The notes beneath the pieces were generated by a model. The model ran no database searches, had not been told where the DNA came from, and saw nothing but the letters and a program-made list of their open reading frames with translations. A stretch of 34,866 bases of DNA. Source: Beijerinckiaceae bacterium (GTDB lineage Bacteria; Pseudomonadota; Alphaproteobacteria; Rhizobiales; Beijerinckiaceae). The DNA is taken from positions 1 through 34,866 of the forward strand of contig JAUXWZ010000012.1 of assembly GCA_030684835.1 (NCBI GenBank). The letters are read 5' to 3'. Shown piece by piece: positions 8,972 to 16,934 of this stretch. How positions within the stretch are numbered: the first letter of the stretch is position 1; each line of letters begins with the position of its first letter. Position numbers and translations under genes: made by a program.

Positions 8972-9891
8972 GCACGCCCGCATCGCTCTCCAAGCCCGCG
9001 CTGAGCGCCGTTACGCGGCTCGACGCACTTGCCGGCACGCACGCGGAATGGGGCCCATGGCTGAGCGTGGTGCGCGAAGTGACGGCCGAGCTGTCGGATA
9101 CCGTCTGGGACGCGCACCCACCCCACACTGTGGCGCACACGGGTCCGTCGCCGCAGCTCGCCGCTGCGGTGCTGCAGCCCGATGGCCCATCCGTGAAACG
9201 CCTGCTGGACCGTCTGAGGGCAGTGGCCCGCGCGCAAAACCTTGTAGGGCTGGCCGGCCCTGCCTCTCTCGCACCTGTTACATCGGTCGAAGAGGCGCTG
9301 GAGGTGTTTCTCGCGGCGGTCAATGATGATGACGCAGCGTTGGACCGGCAGGCTGCGCGCGTTGGCGCCACGCCCGAGGGTTGGCGCGCCCTCACTCAGC
9401 TGCTGCCAATGCCCTATCTGCACGCCTGCGCAAGACGCTGGACGGCTGGCCCCCACACCACTTGGTCGCAAGGGTTTTGCCCAGTATGCGGCGCGTGGCC
9501 CGCCTTCGCCGAAATGCGCGGCATCGAGCGCGCACGCCACCTGCGCTGCGGCCGCTGCGGAGCCGGCTGGCGCATGCCTGTGCTAGCTTGCACTTACTGC
9601 GGGACCACCGATCACGACGCGCTCGGCGCCCTTGTGGTCGACGACAAGACTGCACGCTGGTCGGTCGACGTCTGTCATGTCTGCTCAGGCTACTTGAAGT
9701 CATTCACCACGCTGCAGCCCACGCCGTCCAACGAGATCTTGGTGACAGACTTGGCCAGCGTCGAATTCGACCTGGTTGCATTGGAGCGGGGCTTTCTTCG
9801 ACCACATACCCACGCTGTCGCTCTCAGCGCATCGTTGGCGGCGGCCGCCGACCCCGAGCCCCCTCCCGCGCCCAAACGGTGGTGGTCATGA
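8968..9891 (+). CDS. fdhE: FdhE, formate dehydrogenase accessory protein
   Basis: A cytoplasmic maturation factor for Tat-dependent formate dehydrogenases. The 307-aa length matches E. coli FdhE (309). Four CXXC pairs form the rubredoxin-like metal-binding modules: CPVC (171-174), CGRC (194-197), CTYC (208-211) and CHVC (236-239). The segment QGFCPVCGAWP is typical of the family. It overlaps the lipoprotein gene (ATGA 8968-8971) and the next small gene (9888-9891). The sulfur-transfer partner FdhD, usually also needed, is not in the window. Confidence 0.93.
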   Translation: MSTPASLSKPALSAVTRLDALAGTHAEWGPWLSVVREVTAELSDTVWDAHPPHTVAHTGPSPQLAAAVLQPDGPSVKRLLDRLRAVARAQNLVGLAGPASLAPVTSVEEALEVFLAAVNDDDAALDRQAARVGATPEGWRALTQLLPMPYLHACARRWTAGPHTTWSQGFCPVCGAWPAFAEMRGIERARHLRCGRCGAGWRMPVLACTYCGTTDHDALGALVVDDKTARWSVDVCHVCSGYLKSFTTLQPTPSNEILVTDLASVEFDLVALERGFLRPHTHAVALSASLAAAADPEPPPAPKRWWS

Positions 9892-10262
9892 AGACACCGG
9901 AGGTCACGCTGCGCCCAGCCCGCATCTGCAGCGGCCTGGTGGCCACGCTGAACGCGTCGGACAGCCGCAGCCGCGCCCGCAAGCGCGACCAGACCCCCGA
10001 TTCCATAGGTTTGGCCCTGCGGCGCGAGTTGCTGGAACAGGCCGTGCGCGAAGACCCCGAGCCGCAAGCGTTTGAACAATGGCTGCTCGACCACGTCGAA
10101 GGCAGCACCGCCCCCGGCGCAGTGCGCGCCATCGCCCTCGCGGTGCTCGATGAATGGCGCCTTGCGCACCAGATGCCATCCTTCGCGGTCTGGCTGGAGC
10201 ACGGCGCACCGAGCGATGATGCCGACGCGAGCGCGACGGGAAATCCACGGATAGCTCGCTAG
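9888..10262 (+). CDS. 124-aa protein of unknown function, last gene of the formate dehydrogenase operon
   Basis: ATG 9888 overlaps the fdhE stop as ATGA. The product begins MKTPEVTLRPARICSGLVAT and is soluble, with an Arg-rich stretch (SRSRARKRDQTPD) and then probable helices (LRRELLEQAVREDPEPQAFE and AVRAIALAVLDEWRLA). I see no cysteine motif, signal peptide or membrane segment, and I do not recognise a family. Position and coupling suggest a cytoplasmic assembly or cofactor-handling helper for the dehydrogenase; that is inference. A longer open frame in the same phase extends upstream into fdhE but is unlikely to be used. Confidence 0.7.
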   Translation: MKTPEVTLRPARICSGLVATLNASDSRSRARKRDQTPDSIGLALRRELLEQAVREDPEPQAFEQWLLDHVEGSTAPGAVRAIALAVLDEWRLAHQMPSFAVWLEHGAPSDDADASATGNPRIAR

Positions 10263-10406
10263 GGCGCCGCCGCGTCGCCCGATTGATCGCCGCTGCGCTT
10301 TTCGTTTTTGGGCAAGCCCTTAGATGTCGCTGTTCATCTACAGGATGAACTTGATGATGTGTGAGATGATCGAGAAGCGCGCACCGGGGTCACAACTCGA
10401 AGCGCC

Positions 10407-10577
10407 TCATGGCGGCGCACCGAGCGGATCACCCGCTTGATTTGCGGGGACGTGGTCCGAGCCCGGATTCAGTGCCCCCGAACCTAAGTAGGTGAGGACC
10501 GCGGCCACGACGATCAAGGCGACAATCAGCGCCACTCCGCCATAGACAGGAGACTTTCGCGACGGGCGGTCGGTCAT
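10407..10577 (-). CDS. 56-aa single-pass membrane protein
   Basis: A short frame starting MTDRPSRKSPVYGGVALIVA. A basic N-terminus is followed by one hydrophobic segment of about 20 residues (VALIVALIVVAAVLTYL) and a short polar, Gly/Pro-containing tail ending LGAPP. This is the usual layout of an inner-membrane microprotein with the N-terminus inside. It stands alone, convergent with the end of the formate dehydrogenase operon. Function unknown. The codon choice and clean membrane topology are the support. Confidence 0.55.
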   Translation of the reverse strand: MTDRPSRKSPVYGGVALIVALIVVAAVLTYLGSGALNPGSDHVPANQAGDPLGAPP

Positions 10578-10726
10578 TAGCTGCCTCGGATTTCAGGGCT
10601 CCAGAAGAAGACGCGTCTGCCCAAAAGGCGTTCCCGTGTTCCTGCTACATCGTCCTGATGCGCGTTCGCGTAGACAATTGATGGACAACCAATCCCTTGA
10701 CAGCCGCGCGATGGCGATGTGATGCC

Positions 10727-11232
10727 TTAATTTACCCCGAGTCCGACTGAGCGATAGGCGTTTGGGTGCTTCTGCGGATCAATCGTCACACTGAACACGC
10801 CCGCCTTTACTGCGATCTCGAACCTATAGCCGCTGACATCCAGCTTAGCGCCCTTGGGCGTTTCGGTCAGCCGGTCTGAGAGACTGCTCATGATTGCGCG
10901 CGCAACGTCTGGATCTTGTAACAGAGTCTCGATTGCAACGAAGAGTCGCGTGGCGTCAGTATCGGTCGATCCAGCGGGCCAGCGGGCCAGCAACGACCGG
11001 TCAAAACTCACTGTCAGCTCGAACTCGTGTTTCCCGACCTCATACCTGCAGCTCAATCTTGAGCAGCTGGTCGCCTCCATATTGAGAGGTTTTCCGTATT
11101 TCGCGAGGCGCTCCTCAAAATCTGAACGAAGCGAACGGGGTCCAGATCGCCCCAGGAAAGGTCCGCCTTCGCCGGCGCAGCGGATAACATCGCGCAGGAA
11201 AGTAGAAGGGCGATTACAATTGACCTGGTCAT
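10727..11232 (-). pseudogene. frameshifted gene for a small exported protein
   Basis: ATG 11232, with AAGG upstream, opens a clear signal peptide (MTRSIVIALLLSCAM ... APAKA) and continues ADLSWGDLDPVRF before ending at TGA 11055-11053. A second minus-strand frame, one base off, takes over with SDFEERLAKYGKPLNME and runs 117 codons from ATG 11080 to TAA at 10727, with plausible composition (YEVGKHEFELTVSF). Joining them near 11130-11150 gives one coherent secreted protein of about 165 aa. It is either a real frameshift mutation or a sequencing error. The family is not recognised. Confidence 0.6.
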
Positions 11233-11611
11233 CTTGAAATCCTTGAATAACTATAGATGACCCTATCCAGGGCGCGTTAACGCATCGCCCCGCGACAGTT
11301 TAAAATTTAGGTAACGAAATTAAGTCATTTGGCTGCGTCGTATTTCTACCGAACTCTTCGCAGGAATGGCGCTGGACACGGCCCGCCGCTAGCGAGGCCA
11401 TTCGATCGGACACGCCGCACACACCGCGTCGCACACACCACTCGGACTGGAAAATGTCTCCGGCACATGTAGCCGGGCGAGCGCCAACGGGCTGGCGAGG
11501 CCTCAGTCACATTATCGAATCTGGATGCAAGATGCGGTGGCCTGGACTTTTCACGCTGCCACTACTGCCTCACCTCAGGCGGAATGCGGGAGCCAGCGGA
11601 GCTGATCGTCA
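11233..11611. other. intergenic stretch without a gene
   Basis: About 380 bp between two minus-strand genes. There is a short AT-rich patch around 11298-11325 that could hold the promoter of the 11232 gene. I see no convincing ORF, hairpin terminator or repeat. Confidence 0.5.
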
Positions 11612-12667
11612 TTAAGTGCGGAAAGTTTTTGCCTTTAAAAACCGCGTGATCGGTTTTTCTACGAGCCAATACAGGACAAAGCCCGCAGCGACGCCAGCTG
11701 CGATTGAGACAGGCAGAGCGATCCATGGCTGATCCAGCCCGACCATCTTCAGAGCCCGAAATGACCCGGCAATCGCGAGCCCATGGATCAGGTAGATGGA
11801 GTACGACGCATTTCCCAGACCGTGCATCAACCGCAAGTTCGGCACGGGTCCAAACCGCTCAAGGCTCACGGCGCCAGCCACGAGCAGGAAGGCAGGGACG
11901 CCCCACCAGAGCACCTGCAGCGGCATAGGGGCGTGCAGGGGTGGAAGGGTGACGTCTGCAAAGCTGACGGCGATGAACCCGGCGAATGCAGCGACGATCA
12001 TGCCGCAGGCGACGGTGCTGTTCGGCAGGCGTTTCTCCGACCAGAGCTTCCCGAGCCAAACACCAGCTCCGAACTCCAACAGGAGAGGATTGGTGTAGGT
12101 GGCCCACAACGGGTTGGCTGTATCCCCGAGTGGTCGCGCTGCGACAAGAGATATGAGCGCCACGGACACAAACCACGGGCGCGCTTGCGTACGGAACATC
12201 AACCCAATCGCGAAGAGCGCGTAGAAGAACATCTCGTAGTTCAAGGTCCAGCCCGGAATAATCAGGGGAGCTATGAAGCCGTTGGTATCCCAATGCGGGA
12301 TGAAGAACAGCGACATAAACAGCCGATCTGAATCGGGTCGAATGGCAGGGAAGGCGGCCGGCACAAATACAGCAACCGCAGCGACAGCGACTGTCAAACC
12401 CCAGTAGAGTGGTACGACGCGTTCAGCCCGGCGTAAGAGAAAACGGCTTGGAGACGGTGAGCTGTGACACGTCACAATCCACATAATGAAGCCAGAAATT
12501 ACAAAAAACACGTCGACGCCAGCCGCGCCGACCCCAAAACCGACCCCGGCTCTTTCTGCGGCATGATAAGCAAGCACCCCGAGCGCTGCGAGGCCCCGCA
12601 AGTATTGGATTGAACGCACTTCGGGCGTGCGCGCGGAATCATAACTCTGGGCGGCGGCCTTAATCAA
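11612..12667 (-). CDS. acyltransferase family 3 (OafA/ExoZ-like), membrane-bound
   Basis: A 351-aa polytopic protein of the acyltransferase-3 family, which transfers acetyl or other acyl groups to surface or exported carbohydrates. The N-terminal motif IQYLRGLAALGVLAYHAAER contains the conserved RGLAA and catalytic-type His. It is followed by GVDVFFVISGFIMW, the RRAERVVPLYW segment, and the C-terminal ASYSIYLIHG and VEKPI motifs. About ten hydrophobic segments are present. The start used is TTG 12667, four bases into the end of an upstream open frame (TTGA overlap); no better start is visible. No sugar-biosynthesis genes lie nearby, so the substrate cannot be inferred. Confidence 0.85.
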   Translation of the reverse strand: MIKAAAQSYDSARTPEVRSIQYLRGLAALGVLAYHAAERAGVGFGVGAAGVDVFFVISGFIMWIVTCHSSPSPSRFLLRRAERVVPLYWGLTVAVAAVAVFVPAAFPAIRPDSDRLFMSLFFIPHWDTNGFIAPLIIPGWTLNYEMFFYALFAIGLMFRTQARPWFVSVALISLVAARPLGDTANPLWATYTNPLLLEFGAGVWLGKLWSEKRLPNSTVACGMIVAAFAGFIAVSFADVTLPPLHAPMPLQVLWWGVPAFLLVAGAVSLERFGPVPNLRLMHGLGNASYSIYLIHGLAIAGSFRALKMVGLDQPWIALPVSIAAGVAAGFVLYWLVEKPITRFLKAKTFRT

Positions 12668-13243
12668 AAGGAACCGCCAGGCGCAAATTCATTGCCATCA
12701 GGTCCATATGCTATCTGCAGGAGCGTTGAGGTCTTAATGACTTCGTCGCGGAACTCCGCGCCAGTAATGATAGCGGCGAAACTCTCCGCACGATTGATTT
12801 GCAGGTTATTTCTCATTCTGCTTCGCTCGACGTGAAAAAAGGCGCTTGCGTCTCACCCGATAGGATCGTGGCGCAGGGAAACTTCTCAATCGGCACATTG
12901 GATAATAAGGTATTCAGGAAGGCGACCTTCGGATATTGAGACTTCGGGTAGCGTGCGTCAAGATGGTGTAACTTTCTGAGTGGCCTGAAGTCATAATCGG
13001 GTGGCTTTGGCGATTATGCTAAGGATCGGTCGATCTCCTCCATGTCGATTGGGCCAAAGGCTTTGACCTGCATGTGCGACAATTCGGGTCTGCCCCTCGT
13101 CGTTCTGCTCGAAGAGCAGCTTGCTTTGGTTGTCGGAGCTGCGAAGTAGATAAAGCCCCGAGCCTGCAAGCTCATTCTTGCCCAGCGCGGACTGGCTAAA
13201 GGCTTTGACGTCCTCACTAAAGCTCCTTTTACCGGGCTCTTAA
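12664..13243 (-). pseudogene. decayed gene(s), multiply frameshifted, family unknown
   Basis: Protein-like segments follow each other on the minus strand in changing frames. From about 13240: SFSEDVKAFSQSALGKNELA to LLFEQNDEGQTRIV. Next frame: HMQVKAFGPIDMEEIDRSLA then TAA at about 13019. Same frame after the stop: KLHHLDARYPKSQYPKVAFL to ILSGETQAPFF. At a run of six A on the plus strand (12835-12840) the frame shifts again; one extra base there would join it to RAESFAAIITGAEFRDEVIK and an end at TGA 12666-12664. The last part also reads as a free 50-aa ORF from ATG 12816 and overlaps the acyltransferase start. No family recognised. Confidence 0.45.
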
Positions 13244-13447
13244 ATCGCTAGCGGTATTATTTCCAAGCAAGCGTCACAAGCGGGTCCTTATCCGGCGATA
13301 AGTAGACAGTAATATAAGTGCTGTCCCAGCATGAACGCGCCCCAAATTGACAATGTCAAACCGGGCAAAAAGGTTCGCTGGAGATCGAACCTGCGGACGT
13401 ACCCCGGAGCCTCGTCCCCGGGTCTGACGCCGTCGGAGTCCGTCCGG

Positions 13448-14848
13448 TTACCCTGGCTCCACCGCGAGGGGTAACTGGTCCGCCGCCTTCGCCCCTTGTG
13501 CATAACGGCTGATGGGGCGGCGCAGGCCGAGGACATCGCGCAGTGTTGGACCTTCGTACTCCCGGCGGAAGATGCCGCGCTTCTGCAGCTCCGGGATCAC
13601 CATGTTGACGAAATCGTCGAGGCCGGTCGGATAAACGGAAGGCACGAAGTTGAAGCCGTCGCAAGCGCCGTTGTCGAGCCAGCGCTGCATCTCCTGAGCG
13701 ACATCCTCCGGTGTGCCGATGATCGAATAATGTCCGCGCGAAGCCGCGAAGCGCTGGCACAATTCGCGCAGTGTCGGCTCGCCGCCCGAGGCGCCCGGCG
13801 CCTTCGACCAGGACTTGATCATGTCTGAGCGGGACGAAATCATAAGATTCTCTGGCAGCGGCGGCAATGGCTTGTCGAGTTCGTATTCCATCAGGTCGTG
13901 GCCAATGCGCGCAGAGAGCAGCGCAAGGCCCAGGCGCGGATGCAGCAGTTCCTGCAACTGCTGCAGTTTTGCCTGCGCCGCTTCGCGTGTTTCAGCGACT
14001 ATCACAGAAAGACCTGGCATGATCTTGATGTCGTCCGGCTCTCGCCCGCAGGCCAGCGTGCGATCCTTCATGTCGGCATAAAATGCCTGCGCGCTCTCGA
14101 TCGTATCATGGGCGCAGAAGACGACCTCAGCGGTGTGCGCCGCAAGTCGGCGTCCTTCTTCCGACAAGCCAGCCTCAACGATGACAGGATGGCCCTGCGG
14201 CGAGCGCGCCACGTTGAGCGGACCACGCACATCGTAAAACTCGCCGTGATGGTCGAGCTCATGCATTTTGGAGCGGTCGAAGAAGATGCCGCTCGACTTG
14301 TCGCGCAGGAAGGCGTCCTCGTCCCAGGAATCCCACAGTCCCTTCACCACCTGCACGAACTCCTCTGCCTTGCGGTAGCGCTCGACCTTTGGCAGATGCG
14401 GAACCTTGCTGAAATTCTGCGCCTCTTTTGGATTGCCTGAGGTGACGACGTTCCAGCCGGCCCGCCCGCCCGAGATCAGGTCGAGCGTCGCAAAGCGGCG
14501 AGCGATGTGGAAAGGCTGGTCGAAACTGGTGCTCGCCGTGCAGACGAGGCCGATGTTCGTCGTATGCTGCGACAGCGCGGTGAGCAGCGAATAGGGCTCC
14601 ATCCAGGCGACGTAATGGACGAGCTCGAGCGCGCCTTCCGCGCCGGTGAAGGCGGTATTGGAATCGGCAGAGAACAGCATGTCGAATTTGCCGCGCTCCG
14701 CAGTCTTCGCCATTTCAACGAAATGCGGAAAGTTCACGCCTGCATCCGCCTGTGCGTGTGGATGACGCCAGGAGGCGATGTGATGGCCGCAGGGGCGGAT
14801 GAAAAGGCCGAGCTTGAGCTGTTTGGACTCGGCGGCGGCAGCGGCCAT
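13448..14848 (-). CDS. FMN-dependent monooxygenase, bacterial luciferase-like (NtaA/SnaA/DszA subgroup)
   Basis: A 466-aa flavin monooxygenase of the two-component type that uses FMNH2 from a separate reductase to oxidise small organic, often sulfur- or amine-containing, compounds. Typical NtaA-family features are visible: KLGLFIRPCGHHIASWRHP at the N-terminus, FDMLFSADS, the segment GLVCTASTSFDQPFHIARRF, RAGWNVVTSGNPKEAQNF, and the later GHPVIVEAG and YSIIGTPEDVA motifs. The length fits the family (about 440-480). ATG 14848 has GGAGG nearby (GGAGGATCCACC). It stands alone, with no reductase or transporter beside it, so the substrate is unknown. Confidence 0.9.
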   Translation of the reverse strand: MAAAAAESKQLKLGLFIRPCGHHIASWRHPHAQADAGVNFPHFVEMAKTAERGKFDMLFSADSNTAFTGAEGALELVHYVAWMEPYSLLTALSQHTTNIGLVCTASTSFDQPFHIARRFATLDLISGGRAGWNVVTSGNPKEAQNFSKVPHLPKVERYRKAEEFVQVVKGLWDSWDEDAFLRDKSSGIFFDRSKMHELDHHGEFYDVRGPLNVARSPQGHPVIVEAGLSEEGRRLAAHTAEVVFCAHDTIESAQAFYADMKDRTLACGREPDDIKIMPGLSVIVAETREAAQAKLQQLQELLHPRLGLALLSARIGHDLMEYELDKPLPPLPENLMISSRSDMIKSWSKAPGASGGEPTLRELCQRFAASRGHYSIIGTPEDVAQEMQRWLDNGACDGFNFVPSVYPTGLDDFVNMVIPELQKRGIFRREYEGPTLRDVLGLRRPISRYAQGAKAADQLPLAVEPG

Positions 14849-14961
14849 GGTGGATCCTCCTGTGTTGTTTTTTAAGCCAATTCCAGTGCGAGATCATCGC
14901 CGGGCATGGACCGCATGGCAAGCACAGAGGCGCATTCGGTTCCCACCCTTGTCGTTTCAAC

Positions 14962-15185
14962 GAGTTGTCGCAAGCGGTGCCCCTTCCGGGAGCGAGATGT
15001 GCTTCGCACGGGTCTTGTCGGTGCTCTTCGCGCAGACAACGCGCATCTGGCGGCGCAGATGCGTGCGTTCAGGAGCGAGGTGCGCACCCAATGACGTGTA
15101 CCAGTGCATTCGCGCGATCGCAGTGAAGCTCACGGACGAGGAGATCGATAAATTGGCCAAGGACTACGCAGAGCGGAGATAAGCG
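14962..15185 (+). repeat. degenerate repeat, copy A (partner at 29800-29941)
   Basis: Bases 14962-15039 match 29800-29876 with only a few differences (shared core CCCTTCCGGGAGCGAGATG). Bases 15133-15185 match 29888-29941 (shared GCAGAGCGGAGATAA). About 90 bp between these blocks are present here but missing from copy B. One plus-strand frame ends VKLTDEEIDKLAKDYAERR at TAA 15180-15182, which looks like the tail of a small protein, but I see no credible start. Copy B lies just upstream of the type I secretion operon. Confidence 0.75.
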
Positions 15186-15248
15186 TGGCCTTTCAACGCA
15201 GAGCCGGTTTCGCCTTCATGAAGATCAAGCGAAGCGACCTTGGCTGAG

Positions 15249-15344
15249 CCTCGACGGCCATCAGCGATCAAGCGACATCAAAGGGGCTTCCGGCAGCGTT
15301 TCCAAACCCTGCGGAGGATGATCCGGTCGGCGGCGCTGGGCTAC
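15249..15344 (+). pseudogene. fragment of a type I secretion ABC transporter gene (copy of 32041-32137)
   Basis: About 96 bp align with the transmembrane-domain coding part of the intact ABC exporter at 32041-32137. Shared runs include CTCGACGGCCATCAGCGATC and GTCGGCGGCGCTGGG. There are roughly ten differences, including indels that break the frame. It ends abruptly at an IS5-family remnant (junction about 15343-15347). Together with the repeat just upstream it marks the debris of a second, deleted copy of the type I secretion locus. Confidence 0.75.
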
Positions 15345-15670
15345 CCGACGCGCTCGTAGAGTTGACGCAGAGCGACGCTGTACGTGTTGGCCAGACGAAC
15401 CAGCTTTTCCCGTGCGCGATGCAGCAGCTTCGCATCCGTGAGAAAAGCCACAGCCTTGGGTTGAACAGTCGTATCGACGGTGATCTTAGCGAAGTCGGCG
15501 GGCTTGGCCGCACCGGTGCGCGTGGCCACGTTCAGACTTTCCTGAATGAGAGCGACAATCTTCTCCTTGCCCATCCTTTGGCGCCAGCGCGTCATAAGCC
15601 GCTCCAAACTTTTGCTCCAGAAAACCCCAATCCACCTGCCGCACCAGCTTCTCCAGCGCGTGCCTAGAAA
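15341..15670 (-). mobile_element. IS5-family transposase remnant, internally deleted
   Basis: The long readable part on the minus strand, MTRWRQRMGKEKIVALIQES to KITVDTTVQPKAVAFLTDAK and KLVRLANTYSVALRQLYERVG, is the middle of an IS5-family transposase; VDTTVQPK is a typical signature around the first catalytic Asp. Upstream and in another frame lies the family N-terminal piece HALEKLVRQVDWGFLEQKFG. The section between them is deleted and the frame is lost at the join. The C-terminal half is missing; a stop occurs exactly at the junction with the ABC-transporter fragment. No terminal inverted repeats were found. Confidence 0.8.
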
Positions 15671-15735
15671 GCGGTACTTGAGGCGCCCCATGTTGTGAAT
15701 AACTTGAACAGTCCCTCGCCATCGGCGCCGGGTCC

Positions 15736-16539
15736 TCACCACCTATACTGGATGCCGGCAAGTGGCCCATGTTGCAGCACGTTGTAGATGAAGTCACCAT
15801 CTCTGTAGTTGACTTTGAAAGCGCGATATCCAAGGAAAGCCGCCCAGTTTCGGTTGAAGGCGTAGCCAGCGCCACCATAAACGTCCCACTGGTACTTGGA
15901 GGCGCCCCCGCCGGCGAACGCTATCAAGTTGACGAGCCACTTTTCATCGATCTGGTACCGCATGCGCACTCCGCCGACCGCATCCAGCCAGCTTTGCCTA
16001 TCGGCGAACTTCTGGCCCCGCACGAAGGGTCCGGCCGCAATGCGAACGGAAATAATATTGTCCATATAAAAGCCGCGCGCGCCAGCGAGTACGTCGAGTG
16101 TGAACTGCGGGCCATCCACGATGCGATAGCCGCCGGCGGCAAGACCGATGAGTGAATAACTGTCTATGTTTACACCCACCGAGAGTGGCGCCCTCGACCT
16201 GCCCACGTCCGGTAGCAGGCGGGTATACATGAGATCGCTGAACAGAATGAAGCGGCCATACTTCGCCTCAAAGTTCCCCATAAATGCGCCGCCAAGATTC
16301 TTTACGATGTCCACAAAAGTTGCATCAACGGAGACTGGCGGCAATGGCGGAACGGTCGCGAGTGTTCCATTGATCGAGGAGGCCCAGAGATAGCCGGTAG
16401 CGCTGAACTCCCAAGTCGCGAAGACTGGTGGTGGGGGAGGCGGCGCGGATGGGCTCTGAAGGTCTGCGGCGTGCACAGCGTCCGCACACATCATAAGCGC
16501 GGTGCATGTGGCCGCTCTCGCCATGATCGGAACTCTCAT
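15736..16539 (-). CDS. outer-membrane beta-barrel protein
   Basis: A 267-aa exported protein. ATG 16539 is preferred because AAGGAG lies eight bases upstream and the signal peptide then starts MRVPIMARAATCTALMMCADA with cleavage after VHA. The mature N-terminus has a proline run (SAPPPPPPVF). The rest alternates in amphipathic beta-strand fashion (FSATGYLWASSING, GGAGYAFNRNWAAFLGYRAF) and ends GIQYRW, the aromatic-terminal signature recognised by the BAM machinery. It is probably a non-specific or structural outer-membrane protein; the ligand is unknown. It is bracketed by two different decayed transposase fragments, so it may have arrived or survived within an insertion hotspot. Confidence 0.82.
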   Translation of the reverse strand: MRVPIMARAATCTALMMCADAVHAADLQSPSAPPPPPPVFATWEFSATGYLWASSINGTLATVPPLPPVSVDATFVDIVKNLGGAFMGNFEAKYGRFILFSDLMYTRLLPDVGRSRAPLSVGVNIDSYSLIGLAAGGYRIVDGPQFTLDVLAGARGFYMDNIISVRIAAGPFVRGQKFADRQSWLDAVGGVRMRYQIDEKWLVNLIAFAGGGASKYQWDVYGGAGYAFNRNWAAFLGYRAFKVNYRDGDFIYNVLQHGPLAGIQYRW

Positions 16540-16706
16540 AAGCCTCTCCTTGTGGCGCAAGCGCGACCGAATATTACGCTTAATACGCTACCGTTATGTC
16601 GACAAGCCATCCTATTTTTTGCACAACATGAGTAGCGCTCGGTTATTCAATGCGATCACGCGATTGCCCATTCCCGCTATCTCAAAACGATCGACCCTCC
16701 GGACCT

Positions 16707-16934
16707 CATGTCCACAAGGATACACCCTTTGGCGCTCGCCCAATCAAGCGCCCGTGTAACGGCCCGACTGTGTGCGCCCCCAGCTCTAAATCGCGGTGAC
16801 ATACTTTCAGCACGTGAACAATGCCACTGATCACGAGCCGATCATCGATACGCGCCTTGCCGCTTTTATCGGCCGGCAGGTGTGCCGCGATCTTTGAAAA
16901 CCGCTCATCTCAGCCAAAACAGATCCCGATTCAT
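16707..16934 (-). mobile_element. IS5-family (IS427-like) transposase N-terminal remnant
   Basis: ATG 16934 opens MNRDLFWL and stops after one more codon. One base out of phase the sequence resumes DERFSKIAAHLPADKSGKAR, then IDDRLVISGIVHVLK. This is the N-terminal DNA-binding part of IS427-type transposases, whose usual form is xDEQFxKIxPHLPxD...RVDDRRVISGIVHxLK. Beyond about 16795 similarity fades; the frame ends at 16707. A 7-bp palindrome GTTGTGA-A-TCACAAC sits just outside at 16952-16966. It is a different lineage from the other IS5 remnant in the window. Confidence 0.7.

Noticed and set aside
13288..13536. Minus-strand frame ending with a hydrophobic segment (SIWGAFMLGQHLYYCLLIAG)
   Set aside because: Most of its N-terminal part is out of frame inside the monooxygenase gene; the hydrophobic tail alone is not enough.
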